NCBI GenBank assembly: GCA_015978205.1
Contig: JADWMM010000030.1
Span: 1 to 64,000 of the forward strand
Direction: 5' to 3'
Length of the DNA stretch: 64,000 nucleotides
Origin: Alkaliphilus sp. NP8
GTDB taxonomy: Bacteria > Bacillota > Clostridia > Peptostreptococcales > Natronincolaceae
In this document: positions 45,669 to 55,059 of the stretch, in pieces
Layout of the letters: each line of letters begins with the position of its first letter
Numbering within the stretch: the stretch's first letter is position 1
Position numbers and translations under genes: made by a program
The notes under the pieces: generated by a model
Told to the model about the DNA's origin: nothing
The model's input: the letters and a program-made list of their open reading frames with translations, nothing else
The model's database searches: none

Positions 45669-46112
45669 TTATTGTAAGATATTTCTTACTATTTGATTAA
45701 CTATTTTTCCATCAGCTCTACCTTTTAACTTAGGCATTGCTGCAGCCATTATTTTTCCCATATCTTTCATAGAAGTAGCACCGGTGTCGGTAATAACTTC
45801 TTTAATTACTGCTTCAATTTCTTCTTCTGACAGTTGTTCAGGTAGATACTCCATAAGTACTTTAAGTTCATCTTCTGCTTGCTGTGCTAAATCATCACGG
45901 CAACCTTTTCTGAACTCTTCTATGGAATCTTTTCTTTGTTTTGCTTGCTTAGATATTATTTCTATAACATCTTCATCTGAAAGCTCAACTCTTTTATCCA
46001 CTTCAATCTGTTTTATGTCAGCACGGATCATTGTAATAACATTTTTACGTAATTGATCCTTAGTTTTCATGGCAATTTTTATTTCATCAGTTAATCTTTG
46101 TTTGAGGGACAT
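45669..46112 (-). CDS. yqeY: YqeY/GatB-tail domain protein
   Basis: A cytosolic helical protein related to the C-terminal tail of GatB, the amidotransferase subunit that recognises tRNA. Its own role is unsettled. Sequence shows LKQRLTDEIKIAMKTKDQLRKNVITMIRADIK, then ISKQAKQRKDSIEEFRKGCRDDL and LPEQLSEEEIEAVIKEVI, ending in the GKIMAAAMPKLKGRADGKIVNQIV motif typical of the family. ATG 46112 (147 aa) follows AGAGGTGA; the upstream GTG is inside that site. Co-transcribed with rpsU. Confidence 0.94.
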   Translation of the reverse strand: MSLKQRLTDEIKIAMKTKDQLRKNVITMIRADIKQIEVDKRVELSDEDVIEIISKQAKQRKDSIEEFRKGCRDDLAQQAEDELKVLMEYLPEQLSEEEIEAVIKEVITDTGATSMKDMGKIMAAAMPKLKGRADGKIVNQIVRNILQ

Positions 46113-46148
46113 ATTCTTCACCTCTACTTTAATAGATTTTAGTTCAAA

Positions 46149-46334
46149 CTAATATCTTTTTTTGCTATTATTTCTTTTTGCAGCTTCTGCTTTTTTCTTA
46201 CGCTTTACACTAGGTTTTTCATAGTGCTCTCTTTTTCTTACTTCTGATAAAATACCAGACTTAGAGCATTGTCTTTTAAATCTACGAAGAGCATTATCTA
46301 GTGATTCGTTGTCTTTTATTTTTATCTCTGACAT
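46149..46334 (-). CDS. rpsU: 30S ribosomal protein S21
   Basis: Small basic ribosomal protein. The sequence from [22 protein letters not shown] through [17 protein letters not shown] to the Lys/Arg-rich tail is standard. ATG 46334 (61 aa) lies behind GGAGGGAGGG; a longer reading from 46364 contains that ribosome binding site. It is separate from dnaG-sigA here and paired with yqeY, as in Bacillus. Confidence 0.97.
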   Translation of the reverse strand: MSEIKIKDNESLDNALRRFKRQCSKSGILSEVRKREHYEKPSVKRKKKAEAAKRNNSKKRY

Positions 46335-46425
46335 ATTACTTTCCCTCCCTCCGCTAGCAAACACTTTGCTTTATCTATAGCAACATAATAGCTATATTGC
46401 AAGTGGGATTTAACAATACCTAGTT

Positions 46426-46454
46426 ATTATACATTAAAATTTCAACTTATGCAA
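46426..46454 (-). promoter_or_regulatory. Promoter of rpsU-yqeY
   Basis: TTGCAT (46449-46454), 17-nt spacer, perfect TATAAT (46426-46431) on the minus strand; predicted start near 46419, leader about 85 nt. Confidence 0.7.
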
Positions 46455-46463
46455 TAGATATTT

Positions 46464-46811
46464 TTAACCCGGTGGCCATTGAAGCTCTCTTCCACCTAAA
46501 AGGTGAAAATGCAAATGTCCTACAGTCTGTCCTCCATAGTTACCACAGTTATTTACAACTCTAAACCCATCTTGTTCTATGTTAAATTCTTTAGCTAATT
46601 GCTGTATGCCTGCAAAAATCTCAGGAATAATAATGTTTTTATCATTATCTGTTATATCCATAGTACTTGAAATATGCTTTTTTGGAACAATAAGCAGGTG
46701 TATAGGTGCTTCTGGATTAATATCTTTAAAACCAACTACATGTTCATTTTCATAAACTAATTCAGATGGAATTTCTCCTTTGATTATTTTACAAAAAATA
46801 CAGTCTGACAT
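46464..46811 (-). CDS. HIT-family nucleotide-binding hydrolase (HinT-like)
   Basis: A small purine nucleotide phosphoramidase of the histidine-triad family. The triad is HLHFHLLGGR near the C-terminus (HxHxH). N-terminal CIFCKIIKGEIPSELVYEN contains the usual Cys pair, and APIHLLIVPKKHISS is the nucleotide-binding stretch. Length 115 aa is typical. It starts at ATG 46811 with AGGAGG and lies downstream of mtaB. Confidence 0.95.
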   Translation of the reverse strand: MSDCIFCKIIKGEIPSELVYENEHVVGFKDINPEAPIHLLIVPKKHISSTMDITDNDKNIIIPEIFAGIQQLAKEFNIEQDGFRVVNNCGNYGGQTVGHLHFHLLGGRELQWPPG

Positions 46812-46885
46812 AAATACACCTCCTTACTGCTACAATATATTTTATTCTATATTCAACATTAATTTTAAAATTCCTCTTTTTTAAA

Positions 46886-48187
46886 TTATTTCTTTTCTGC
46901 AAAAATGTAATCTTCTTTTAATTCTTTTAATCTAACAGTAGTTAAGTCTCCTTCTTTAACATCATGTGCTGAAGCTAAAACTTTTAAATAGTTATCTGTA
47001 TATCCTTCAATATGCCCTACAACATTTTTTGATAATGTCTCAAATAAAACTTGTTTTTCTCTGCCTATAAACTTTTTACGATAAGCTTCTTTCATTTCTT
47101 CCCCTAGAGATATTAATTTTTCACTACGGTAATGTTTTAAGAGCCCATCTACTTGATCCTTACGCTCGGCTGCAGGAGTTCCAGTTCTAGGAGAATATTT
47201 AAATACATGAATTTCACTAAAATTTATTTTCTTTACAAAATCATATGTTGTATTAAAATCTTCATCACTTTCCTCAGGAAATCCAACTATAATATCTGTA
47301 GTTAAAGCTACATCTGGGTATACTTTTCGGATTCGATCTGCTATTTTAGCATATTCTTCTGCAGTATATTTTCTATTCATTTTTTTTAATATTTTATTAC
47401 AACCACTTTGAAGGGAAAGATGGAAATGTTGGCATATTTTTTCAAGTTTAGATAACTCACTTAAAAATTCATCTGTAAATAATGTTGGTTCTAAGGAACT
47501 TAACCTTATTCTTTCTAAACCTTTAATATCATTAACTTCTTTTAGTACATCTATCAGTGCTATACCGTCATTCAAATCTTTACCATAAGATGCTACATGA
47601 ATACCTGTCAATACTACTTCTTTAAAACCTTTTTCCACTAATTTTTTTACTTCTTCTATTATTTCTAATTTACCTCGACTTCTGATTTGTCCTCTAGCAT
47701 ATGGAATTATACAATAGCTGCAATATTGATTACAACCTTCTTGTATCTTTAAAAATGCTCTCGTCTTATCTTTTACATCTGCTATTGACATTTCCTCAAA
47801 CTTCTTAACCTTCATAATATCATCTACTAAATTAATCTTTTCGTCTACATCACATTTTTTAACAGCATCTACTATTTGACTTCTTTCATTCGTCCCAATA
47901 ACAATATTTACTCCTTCAACAGATAAAACTTCTACAGGAGCTGTTTGAGCATAGCAACCTACAACTGCTACAATAGCATTAGGATTTTTTCTCTTTGCTC
48001 TACGTATAAATTGTCTAGATTTTTTATCCCCTACATTAGTTACAGTACATGTATTTATAACATAAACATCTGCAATCTCATTATCAGGTACTATATCATA
48101 TCCTTCTTTTTCAAAAAGCTCACCCATAGCCTGGGTTTCATATTGATTAACTTTACAACCTAATGTATGAAAAGCTACTTTTTTCAC
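46886..48187 (-). CDS. mtaB: tRNA t6A37 methylthiotransferase MtaB
   Basis: Radical-SAM enzyme that turns N6-threonylcarbamoyladenosine-37 into its 2-methylthio form. The N-terminal UPF0004 domain supplies Cys11, Cys47 and Cys78 for one Fe-S cluster (TLGCKVNQYE, NTCTVTN, VVGCYAQ). The radical-SAM motif C152-x3-C156-x2-C159 (CNQYCSYC) follows, and a C-terminal TRAM domain ends the protein. Length 433 aa fits. GTG start, immediately after the rsmE stop, indicating coupling. Confidence 0.96.
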   Translation of the reverse strand: MKKVAFHTLGCKVNQYETQAMGELFEKEGYDIVPDNEIADVYVINTCTVTNVGDKKSRQFIRRAKRKNPNAIVAVVGCYAQTAPVEVLSVEGVNIVIGTNERSQIVDAVKKCDVDEKINLVDDIMKVKKFEEMSIADVKDKTRAFLKIQEGCNQYCSYCIIPYARGQIRSRGKLEIIEEVKKLVEKGFKEVVLTGIHVASYGKDLNDGIALIDVLKEVNDIKGLERIRLSSLEPTLFTDEFLSELSKLEKICQHFHLSLQSGCNKILKKMNRKYTAEEYAKIADRIRKVYPDVALTTDIIVGFPEESDEDFNTTYDFVKKINFSEIHVFKYSPRTGTPAAERKDQVDGLLKHYRSEKLISLGEEMKEAYRKKFIGREKQVLFETLSKNVVGHIEGYTDNYLKVLASAHDVKEGDLTTVRLKELKEDYIFAEKK

Positions 48188-48958
48188 TTATGCTCCTCCT
48201 AAATCTCCTAATTCGTACATTATTAAACTTAGTATAGTGAAACCAGCGGTTTCTGTTCTAAGTATCCTAGGACCTAACGTAATAGGATAAATATTATTTT
48301 CTACAGCCTTATCTACCTCGTCCTTATCAAAACCACCTTCTGGTCCAATCCAAATTCCTATTTTTTTAATAGAAGACCTTTCTTCCTTAGATAATATGCC
48401 TAAAATATTTTTAAATCCCTTTTTATCTTCATTTTCATAAGGCATTATGTTTATATCATTTTCTTCACTATGATTTATTGCACTTTCGAAATCAAATAGA
48501 AAATGGACAGTAGGAAGTATACCTCTCTTACTTTGCTTTGCAGCTTCAAGTGAGATCTTTTGCCATCTATCCACCTTTTTACTTTTATCTTTATCATTCT
48601 TAAACTTAACAACAGTTCGTTCCATTTCCACAGGCACAATATCTGTTATACCTAATTCCGTAACTTTCTGAATTATCAAATCCATTTTTGTAGACTTAGG
48701 AATCCCTTGATACAAAACGACTTTAACTGGTGGCTCTTTATTAGACTTTTTTTCCTCTACAACAGAAAGCAACACATCTTCTTTACTTATTGATTCTACT
48801 TTAGAAATATATTCATGATTTAAACCATCGCATATTTCCACTATATCTCCATTTTTAAGTCTTAATACTTTAGATATATGTTTAACGTCTTCACCTTGAA
48901 TAACTATCTGATTTTGCGCTAAATTAATTTGAGATGGATTAACAAAAAATCTATGCAT
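48188..48958 (-). CDS. rsmE: 16S rRNA (uracil1498-N3)-methyltransferase RsmE
   Basis: SPOUT-class methyltransferase acting on U1498 of 16S rRNA. The N-terminal PUA-like part (MHRFFVNPSQI...HISKVLRLKNGDIVEICDG) and the C-terminal knot with IGPEGGFDKDEV and LGPRILRTETA (SAM site) are clear. Length 256 aa is normal. It is preceded by prmA with one base between them and followed directly by mtaB. Confidence 0.96.
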   Translation of the reverse strand: MHRFFVNPSQINLAQNQIVIQGEDVKHISKVLRLKNGDIVEICDGLNHEYISKVESISKEDVLLSVVEEKKSNKEPPVKVVLYQGIPKSTKMDLIIQKVTELGITDIVPVEMERTVVKFKNDKDKSKKVDRWQKISLEAAKQSKRGILPTVHFLFDFESAINHSEENDINIMPYENEDKKGFKNILGILSKEERSSIKKIGIWIGPEGGFDKDEVDKAVENNIYPITLGPRILRTETAGFTILSLIMYELGDLGGA

Positions 48959-48959
48959 A

Positions 48960-49901
48960 TTATTCTCCTTTTACTTTGGAAACAATTGCTGCCCATTCAC
49001 CTTTAGTTTCTACTTCTAATATCTCTAAACCATTTTCTGTTAATTTCTGTTTAACTTCATCAACTTTATCTAAAATTATTCCTGAAGCAATAAAAACACC
49101 TTTATCGCTTAAGAAACTCTTTATATCCTTACTTAAAATTATAATAACATCTGCTATAATATTTGCTATAACTATGTTAGCCTTTTCAGTAACTACATTC
49201 ATCAAGTTACCTTCTCTTATTTCAACTACATCATCAACTTTATTATTTAAAATATTTTCTTTAGATACACCTACTGCAACCTTATCATAATCTACACCAA
49301 TAACACTTCTAGCTCCTAGTTTTGCAGCTACAATAGATAATATACCACTCCCACAACCAATATCAAAAACATTAGATTCATCTGAAATATATTTTTCCAA
49401 CTTTTCCACGCACATAGCAGTAGTCTCATGGGTTCCTGTACCAAAAGCCATGCCAGGATCCATTTCAATAACCATTTCTTTTTCTTTAGCCTGATATTCT
49501 TCCCACGTTGGTTTAATAACAATATTTTCACCTATTTTAGTAGGTTTATAATATTTCTTCCAAGAAGTACTCCAATCCTCTTCGTTTACTTCAAGTGTGC
49601 TAACTTCTCCTGTACCAATATCTAACCCGTACTCTGGTAAATTATTAATCGATGTTTTAATTAAATCTACTTTTTCTACAAGATCTACAGATTGAGGAAT
49701 ATATCCTTTTACTGTTACTCCTTGTTCTAAATCTATTAAAGATTCATCTACATAGTCCCAAGCTTTTTCGTCATCACCTGTTATAGTAATATCGTGAGGA
49801 TCTTCAATTACAACACCAGATACACCTGCATCATAAAGCACATTTGCAACAGCTTCTACTGCTCCTGTAGTAGTCTTTATTGATACTTCAATCCATTTCA
49901 T
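48960..49901 (-). CDS. prmA: Ribosomal protein L11 methyltransferase PrmA
   Basis: Trimethylates ribosomal protein L11 with SAM. The N-terminal substrate-binding domain (~1-130, WIEVSIKTTTGAVEAVANVLYDAG) precedes the catalytic domain. That domain has MDPGMAFGTGTHETTAMC, the motif I VFDIGCGSGILSIVAAKLGA, and IVIANIIADVI. ATG 49901 (313 aa) follows AGGAGATG; a longer reading from 49922 includes that site. It is first of the prmA-rsmE-mtaB run, after dnaJ. Confidence 0.96.
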   Translation of the reverse strand: MKWIEVSIKTTTGAVEAVANVLYDAGVSGVVIEDPHDITITGDDEKAWDYVDESLIDLEQGVTVKGYIPQSVDLVEKVDLIKTSINNLPEYGLDIGTGEVSTLEVNEEDWSTSWKKYYKPTKIGENIVIKPTWEEYQAKEKEMVIEMDPGMAFGTGTHETTAMCVEKLEKYISDESNVFDIGCGSGILSIVAAKLGARSVIGVDYDKVAVGVSKENILNNKVDDVVEIREGNLMNVVTEKANIVIANIIADVIIILSKDIKSFLSDKGVFIASGIILDKVDEVKQKLTENGLEILEVETKGEWAAIVSKVKGE

Positions 49902-50037
49902 TAAATCACATCTCCTAAGCATGCATAAGATTTTTTTATTATTATACCCTATAATCCTTCAAAATAGAAATTTTTAAGTGCATTAATATGTATTTTATTA
50001 AATTTTTTACTAAATATGAATTTAAGTATAAATAATT

Positions 50038-50068
50038 AAGAATCACTCTAAAAATTTAGAGTGATCTT
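50038..50068 (-). terminator. Terminator-like hairpin after dnaJ
   Basis: AAGATCACTCTAAA pairs with TTTAGAGTGATTCTT on the minus strand (one bulge). T content after the stem is modest. Confidence 0.65.
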
Positions 50069-50070
50069 AA

Positions 50071-51222
50071 TTATACACCAAAAACATCTTTTACTTTATT
50101 GAAAAATGATTTACCTTGTTCATGTACATCTTCTCCACTTTCATCTGCGAATTTTCTTAAAATATCCTTTTGCTTATCTGAAAGTTTTTTAGGCACTTCT
50201 ACTATAACTTTTACATATTGATCACCTTTACCATAACCTTTAGGATGAACAATTCCTTTTGATTTTAACCTAAATATAGTTCCACTTTGTGTTCCTTCAG
50301 CTATTTTATACTTTACTTTTCCTTCTAGTGTAGGAACTTCTACTTCATCACCTAAAGCTGCTTGAACAAATGTAATTGGCATTTCACAAATCACATCATA
50401 GCCATCTCTTTTGAAAATTTCATGAGGTTTTACATCTATAACTAAATAGAAATCTCCTTTAGGTCCACCTTTAACACCTGGTTCTCCTTCACCTCTTATA
50501 GATATTACAGAACCTGTGTCTACACCTGCTGGTATTTTTACTTTTACTTTCCTTTTCTTTCTAATATTACCCTTACCATGACATTTTTCACATGGAGTTT
50601 CTACTATCTTTCCTTCTCCGCTACATTCATCACAAGGACGAACATTTACTATTTGTCCTAACGGAGTTCTTTGAGCAAATTTAACTTCTCCAGTTCCATT
50701 ACATTTTGTACATGTTTTAGTAGATGTTCCTGGTTTTGCTCCAGTTCCATCACATGTATTACATGTATCGTTTCTAAAGAACTCTACCTCTTTCTCTATT
50801 CCAAAAGCTGCTTCTTCAAATGTAATAGTTGTTTCATATTTAATGTCCGCACCTTTTCGTGGTCCGTTTCTTCTTCTAGAGGATGAGAATCCTCCTCCAC
50901 CGCCAAACATATCAAATATATCGCCAAATATATCCTCGAAACCACCATTGCCACCAAAACCACCAAATCCTTCGAAGCCACCAGCTCCACCATTACCGTT
51001 TACTCCTGCATGGCCAAACTGATCGTACCTTTGTCTTTTTTCAGGTGAGCTTAAAACTTCATAAGCTTCATTTGCTTCTTTAAATTTTTCTTCTGCTTCT
51101 TTGTCATTAGGATTTTTATCTGGATGGTATTTCATAGCCATTTTTCTGTATGCTTTTTTTATATCCTGATCGTTAGAATCTTTGCTTACACCTAATATTT
51201 CATAGTAATCACGTTTGCTCAC
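50071..51222 (-). CDS. dnaJ: Chaperone DnaJ
   Basis: Co-chaperone that delivers substrates to DnaK and stimulates its ATPase. The J domain (1-~70) has the HPD triad in [10 protein letters not shown] Gly/Phe-rich linker (~75-125) precedes the zinc domain with four CxxCxGxG repeats ([32 protein letters not shown]). The C-terminal peptide-binding domains follow. Length 383 aa. GTG start with AAGGTGGTG. Last gene of the hrcA operon. Confidence 0.97.
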   Translation of the reverse strand: MSKRDYYEILGVSKDSNDQDIKKAYRKMAMKYHPDKNPNDKEAEEKFKEANEAYEVLSSPEKRQRYDQFGHAGVNGNGGAGGFEGFGGFGGNGGFEDIFGDIFDMFGGGGGFSSSRRRNGPRKGADIKYETTITFEEAAFGIEKEVEFFRNDTCNTCDGTGAKPGTSTKTCTKCNGTGEVKFAQRTPLGQIVNVRPCDECSGEGKIVETPCEKCHGKGNIRKKRKVKVKIPAGVDTGSVISIRGEGEPGVKGGPKGDFYLVIDVKPHEIFKRDGYDVICEMPITFVQAALGDEVEVPTLEGKVKYKIAEGTQSGTIFRLKSKGIVHPKGYGKGDQYVKVIVEVPKKLSDKQKDILRKFADESGEDVHEQGKSFFNKVKDVFGV

Positions 51223-51269
51223 TGCTTCACCACCTTGCTAATTCCAAATATTATTTAGTGTTACTGTTT

Positions 51270-51295
51270 TTGAGGACACCCTAGGGTGTCCTCAA
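51270..51295 (-). promoter_or_regulatory. Palindromic hairpin between dnaK and dnaJ
   Basis: A perfect 26-nt palindrome (half-site TTGAGGACACCCT) lies in the dnaK-dnaJ spacer. It is followed on the minus strand by A residues, not T, so it is unlikely to terminate. It probably stabilises the 3' end of the dnaK message or lowers dnaJ expression. Confidence 0.6.
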
Positions 51296-51304
51296 TTATT
51301 AACA

Positions 51305-53140
51305 TTATTTATTATCTTCTTCATCTACAACTTCATAATCTGCATCAACTACATTATCGTCATTATTAGTTCCAGTATTACCACCTTCAGCTTGACCTTC
51401 CTGTGCTTGTTGTTGATACATTTGTTGAGAGATTGCATGGAAAGCATTGTTTACATCTTCAATTGCTTTTTTCATATCTTCTACATTATCACTTTCAATT
51501 GCTTTTTTCAACTTTTCTACTTCGTCTTTTACTTTTTTAGCTTCTTCATCACTTACTTTTCCTTCAAGCTCTGATAAAGTTTTTTCAGTTTGATACACTA
51601 AAGAATCAGCTTGGTTTTTAACTTCAACCTTTTCTTTACGTTTTTTATCTTCTTCTGCAAATTGTTCAGCTTCTTTTATTTTTTTATTAATTTCATCTTC
51701 ATTTAAATTACTTGAAGAAGTAATAGTAATTTTTTGTTCTTTTCCTGTTCCTTTATCTTTAGCCGAAACATTTACAATACCGTTTGCATCTATATCAAAA
51801 GTAACTTCAATTTGTGGAACTCCTCTTGGTGCTGGTGGTATTCCACTTAACTCAAATCTTCCAAGTGTTACGTTATCAGCAGCCATTTCTCTTTCACCTT
51901 GTAATACATGAATATCAACTGCAGGTTGGTTATCAGCAGCAGTAGAGAAAACTTGGCTTTTTTTAGTAGGTATTGTTGTATTTCTTTCTATTAATTTAGT
52001 AGATACTCCTCCTACTGTTTCAATACCTAAAGATAATGGAGTTACATCTAATAATAATACATCATTAACTTCTCCAGTTAAAACTCCTGCTTGAATTGCA
52101 GCACCTAAAGCTACACACTCGTCTGGGTTAATTCCTTTATGGGGATCTTTACCTGTTATTTTCTTTACTAATTCTTGAACTGCTGGTATTCTAGTTGAAC
52201 CACCAACTAAGATTACTTTATCTATCTCGCTCGCAGATATTCCTGCATCACTAATAGATTTCTTTACTGGTCCTGAAGTTCTCTCTACTAAATGAGATGT
52301 TATTTCATCAAATTTAGCTCTTGTTAGATCTAAATTTAAGTGTTTTGGACCTGTGCTAGTTGCAGTAATAAAAGGCAGGTTAATATTTGTAGTCATAGTG
52401 CTTGAAAGCTCTTTTTTAGCCTTTTCTGCAGCTTCTTTTAATCTTTGAAGTGACATGTTATCTTCTCTTAAATCAACGCCTTCTTGCTTTTTAAACTCTT
52501 CAGCAATATAATTCATAACAACTTCGTCAAAATCATCTCCACCTAAGCGGTTATCTCCATGAGTTGATAATACTTCAAATACTCCATCACCAAGTTCTAG
52601 AACAGATACATCAAATGTTCCTCCACCTAAGTCATATACTAGTATTTTTTGATGCTCTTCTACTTTATCTAGCCCATATGCTAATGATGCAGCTGTTGGC
52701 TCGTTTATAATTCTTTGTACATTAAGCCCTGATATTTTACCAGCATCCTTTGTCGCTTGTCTTTGACTATCTGAGAAATAAGCAGGTACTGTAATTACTG
52801 CATCTGTTACTTTTTCTCCTAAGTAAGCTTCTGCATCTGCCTTTAATTTTTGAAGAATCATTGCAGAAATATCTTGAGGTGTATGTTGTTTTCCATCAAC
52901 ATCAACTTTATAATCAGACCCCATATGTGTTTTTATAGATATAATAGTTTTATCAGGATTTACAACTGCTTGTCTTTTTGCAGGCTCACCTACTATTCTT
53001 TCTCCATCTTTACCAAATCCTACTACTGAAGGTGTAGTTCTATTTCCTTCACTATTTGTTATAACTGTTGGTTCTCCACCTTCTAATACAGCTACACATG
53101 AGTTTGTAGTTCCTAAATCAATTCCAATTACTTTACCCAT
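51305..53140 (-). CDS. dnaK: Chaperone DnaK (Hsp70)
   Basis: ATP-dependent folding chaperone. It starts [21 protein letters not shown], the Hsp70 signature 1. Signatures 2 and 3 are [19 protein letters not shown] and [17 protein letters not shown]. The substrate-binding domain has the [15 protein letters not shown] segment, and the helical lid ends in a Gln/Gly/Asn-rich tail and acidic [10 protein letters not shown]. Length 611 aa. Strong AGGAGG site. Gram-positive type: it lacks the insertion in the ATPase domain seen in Gram-negatives. Confidence 0.98.
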   Translation of the reverse strand: MGKVIGIDLGTTNSCVAVLEGGEPTVITNSEGNRTTPSVVGFGKDGERIVGEPAKRQAVVNPDKTIISIKTHMGSDYKVDVDGKQHTPQDISAMILQKLKADAEAYLGEKVTDAVITVPAYFSDSQRQATKDAGKISGLNVQRIINEPTAASLAYGLDKVEEHQKILVYDLGGGTFDVSVLELGDGVFEVLSTHGDNRLGGDDFDEVVMNYIAEEFKKQEGVDLREDNMSLQRLKEAAEKAKKELSSTMTTNINLPFITATSTGPKHLNLDLTRAKFDEITSHLVERTSGPVKKSISDAGISASEIDKVILVGGSTRIPAVQELVKKITGKDPHKGINPDECVALGAAIQAGVLTGEVNDVLLLDVTPLSLGIETVGGVSTKLIERNTTIPTKKSQVFSTAADNQPAVDIHVLQGEREMAADNVTLGRFELSGIPPAPRGVPQIEVTFDIDANGIVNVSAKDKGTGKEQKITITSSSNLNEDEINKKIKEAEQFAEEDKKRKEKVEVKNQADSLVYQTEKTLSELEGKVSDEEAKKVKDEVEKLKKAIESDNVEDMKKAIEDVNNAFHAISQQMYQQQAQEGQAEGGNTGTNNDDNVVDADYEVVDEEDNK

Positions 53141-53175
53141 TGTGATTTCCTCCTTGTATATAAATTTAATTTTTT

Positions 53176-53769
53176 TTATTTTGATACTTTAACCATTGTT
53201 GGTCTTAGTACTCTATCTTTAATTTTATAACCTTTTTGCAAAACTTCTATAACTTGATTAGGTTCTCCATCTGCTTCTTCTTGCATTACTGCATAATGAA
53301 GATTCATATCAAAAGGCTTACCTAAAGCTTCAATTTCTTTAACTTCATGCTTATTTAATGTATCTATCAAATGTTTGTATACTAAATTAACTCCTTGCAA
53401 TAAAGAATTATCTTCATCCACATCATTCGAAGATTCTAAAGCTCTTTCAAAGTTATCTATTACTTCTAATAAATCCTTTGAAATATTTTCATTAGCATAA
53501 TCATACACTTCTTTTTTTTCCTTATCTACACGCTTTTTGTAGTTTGCAAAATCTGCTTGAAGTCTTTGAAATTGATCATACACATCTTCATATTGTGCAC
53601 TTTTTTCTTCTAATTTCTTTTTAATGTCTTCAGATTTTTTCTCGCTTTCAACATCTTTTTCTTTATCTGTTGATTTTTCAGTTTCATCCATGGTAGCTTC
53701 TAAGTTGTTCTCTGCAGTTTCTTCATTTTCTTCTAGAATTTCTGCAGTTTCTTGCTTCGTTTTCTTCAA
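53176..53769 (-). CDS. grpE: Nucleotide exchange factor GrpE
   Basis: Releases ADP from DnaK. A long acidic, coiled-coil N-terminal part (~1-95) precedes the conserved dimer and beta-wing region ([45 protein letters not shown]-like [13 protein letters not shown] and [18 protein letters not shown]). TTG 53769 (197 aa) is preferred, about five bases after CAGGTGA; GTG 53778 overlaps that site. Between hrcA and dnaK. Confidence 0.95.
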   Translation of the reverse strand: MKKTKQETAEILEENEETAENNLEATMDETEKSTDKEKDVESEKKSEDIKKKLEEKSAQYEDVYDQFQRLQADFANYKKRVDKEKKEVYDYANENISKDLLEVIDNFERALESSNDVDEDNSLLQGVNLVYKHLIDTLNKHEVKEIEALGKPFDMNLHYAVMQEEADGEPNQVIEVLQKGYKIKDRVLRPTMVKVSK

Positions 53770-53851
53770 AACATTCACCTGCCTAAATTTTATTATTTTG
53801 TGAATTTATATAAATTTTTCTTGCAAATTAAAATTATAACAAAATCAAAAC

Positions 53852-53893
53852 ATAGATAGAAGTGTAAAATGCAGAACATTTTACACTATCTAT
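53852..53893 (-). promoter_or_regulatory. Hairpin at the hrcA-grpE junction
   Basis: AGATAGTGTAAAATG and CATTTTACACTTCTATCT form a stem of about 17 bp with one bulge, overlapping the last codons of hrcA. A T-rich but interrupted stretch follows on the minus strand. It may attenuate transcription into grpE or mark an mRNA processing site. Confidence 0.5.
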
Positions 53894-54914
53894 ATCTATT
53901 TTTAAATAAATCATTAATAAATTTACTTGCCTCAGCCATTACACTTACTACATTGGAATATTCCATTCTTGTAGGTCCAATAACACTAAGCCAGCCTAAA
54001 GTTTTATTGTCTATTTTATAAGTTGCAGTAATTAAGCTACAATCTTTCGCTTCTTTATATACATTTTCACTTCCAATTGATATGTTTAGCCCTTCATTAT
54101 TAAATGAAGTTATTAAATTGCTTAATAACTGCTTCTCTTCTAAAAATTCTAAGAATGATTTCGCCTTCAAAATATCATTGTACTCTGGAAAATTAAATAT
54201 GTTCATAGTTCCATTAAAGAACATATCTAAATTATTTATCTCATCCAAGGATTGGAATATTTCAGGAATTATTTCATCTACTATGCTACTAAAATCTTTT
54301 AAATCATTATTTAATATTTCAACCAAAGATTCTTCAATATTTTCAATTGGCATACCATACAGTTTATCATTCAAATAATTAGATATAGTTTCAAAATTAC
54401 TGTCAGTAACTTTATGGTCTAATCTAATAATAGGTTTTTTGACCATTCCACTATCTGTTACTAATACAGCTAAAACATTCTCTGAGTCTATAGGAACTAA
54501 TTGAATATGTTTTAATTTGCTTTCTTTTAACTGAGGCGTTACAGCAACTGTAGTATAATTAGTAATCTGTGATAATAATTTTGAACTATACTGTAATATT
54601 TGCTCAATTTCACTAATTTTATTAAGCAATTCTAATTCCAGCAAATCTTTCTTGAAATCAGATATTTTCTTTAAAGACATAAATTGATCTACATACAACC
54701 TATAGCCTTTGTCTGATGGAATACGTCCTGATGATGTATATGGTTGTGTAATGTATCCTAACTCTTCTAAATCAGCCATATCATTCCTTATTGTTGCCGG
54801 ACTAACACCAAGATCATATTTTTTTGATAAAGTTCTTGAACCGACTGGCTCAGCAGTTTCAATATAATCCCGTATAATGGCTTGAAGTATCTTTAATTTC
54901 CTTTCATTTAACAT
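53886..54914 (-). CDS. hrcA: Heat-shock repressor HrcA
   Basis: Represses class I heat-shock genes by binding CIRCE and is tuned by GroEL. The N-terminal winged helix (NERKLKILQAIIRDYIETAEPVGSRTLSKKYDLGVSPATIRNDMADLEELGYI) is diagnostic. The GAF-like dimer domain and a C-terminal KTLGWLSVIGPTRMEYSNVVSVM complete it. ATG 54914 (342 aa) follows GAGGTGG; an upstream frame start at 54938 lies within CIRCE. First gene of hrcA-grpE-dnaK-dnaJ and autoregulated through the CIRCE at 54932-54958. Confidence 0.97.
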   Translation of the reverse strand: MLNERKLKILQAIIRDYIETAEPVGSRTLSKKYDLGVSPATIRNDMADLEELGYITQPYTSSGRIPSDKGYRLYVDQFMSLKKISDFKKDLLELELLNKISEIEQILQYSSKLLSQITNYTTVAVTPQLKESKLKHIQLVPIDSENVLAVLVTDSGMVKKPIIRLDHKVTDSNFETISNYLNDKLYGMPIENIEESLVEILNNDLKDFSSIVDEIIPEIFQSLDEINNLDMFFNGTMNIFNFPEYNDILKAKSFLEFLEEKQLLSNLITSFNNEGLNISIGSENVYKEAKDCSLITATYKIDNKTLGWLSVIGPTRMEYSNVVSVMAEASKFINDLFKNRYR

Positions 54915-54931
54915 AGAACCACCTCGGATTG

Positions 54932-54958
54932 TTAGCACTCTATTTAGTTGAGTGCTAA
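54932..54958 (-). promoter_or_regulatory. CIRCE operator
   Basis: A perfect TTAGCACTC-N9-GAGTGCTAA inverted repeat (54932-54940 and 54950-54958), lying just downstream of the predicted transcription start of the hrcA operon and 18 bases before the hrcA ATG. Confidence 0.98.
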
Positions 54959-54971
54959 TGAATCTGTCTTT

Positions 54972-55000
54972 AAAATATCACTTCATTTTACTTTTGTCAA
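54972..55000 (-). promoter_or_regulatory. hrcA operon promoter
   Basis: Perfect TTGACA (54995-55000), 17-nt spacer, TATTTT (54972-54977) on the minus strand. Predicted start near 54965, so CIRCE covers about +7 to +33. Confidence 0.85.
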
Positions 55001-55059
55001 TAGTTTTTCTATAAAATTTCAATTATGAGTTTCTATTTTATTTTTAAATTTAAACTGTA

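Noticed and set aside
50671-50886. Cysteine-rich small protein opposite dnaJ
   Set aside because: The cysteines are the complement of the DnaJ zinc-repeat and Gly codons; no start signals.
51270-51295. Terminator between dnaK and dnaJ
   Set aside because: The palindrome is followed by A residues on the transcribed strand, so an intrinsic terminator is not supported.
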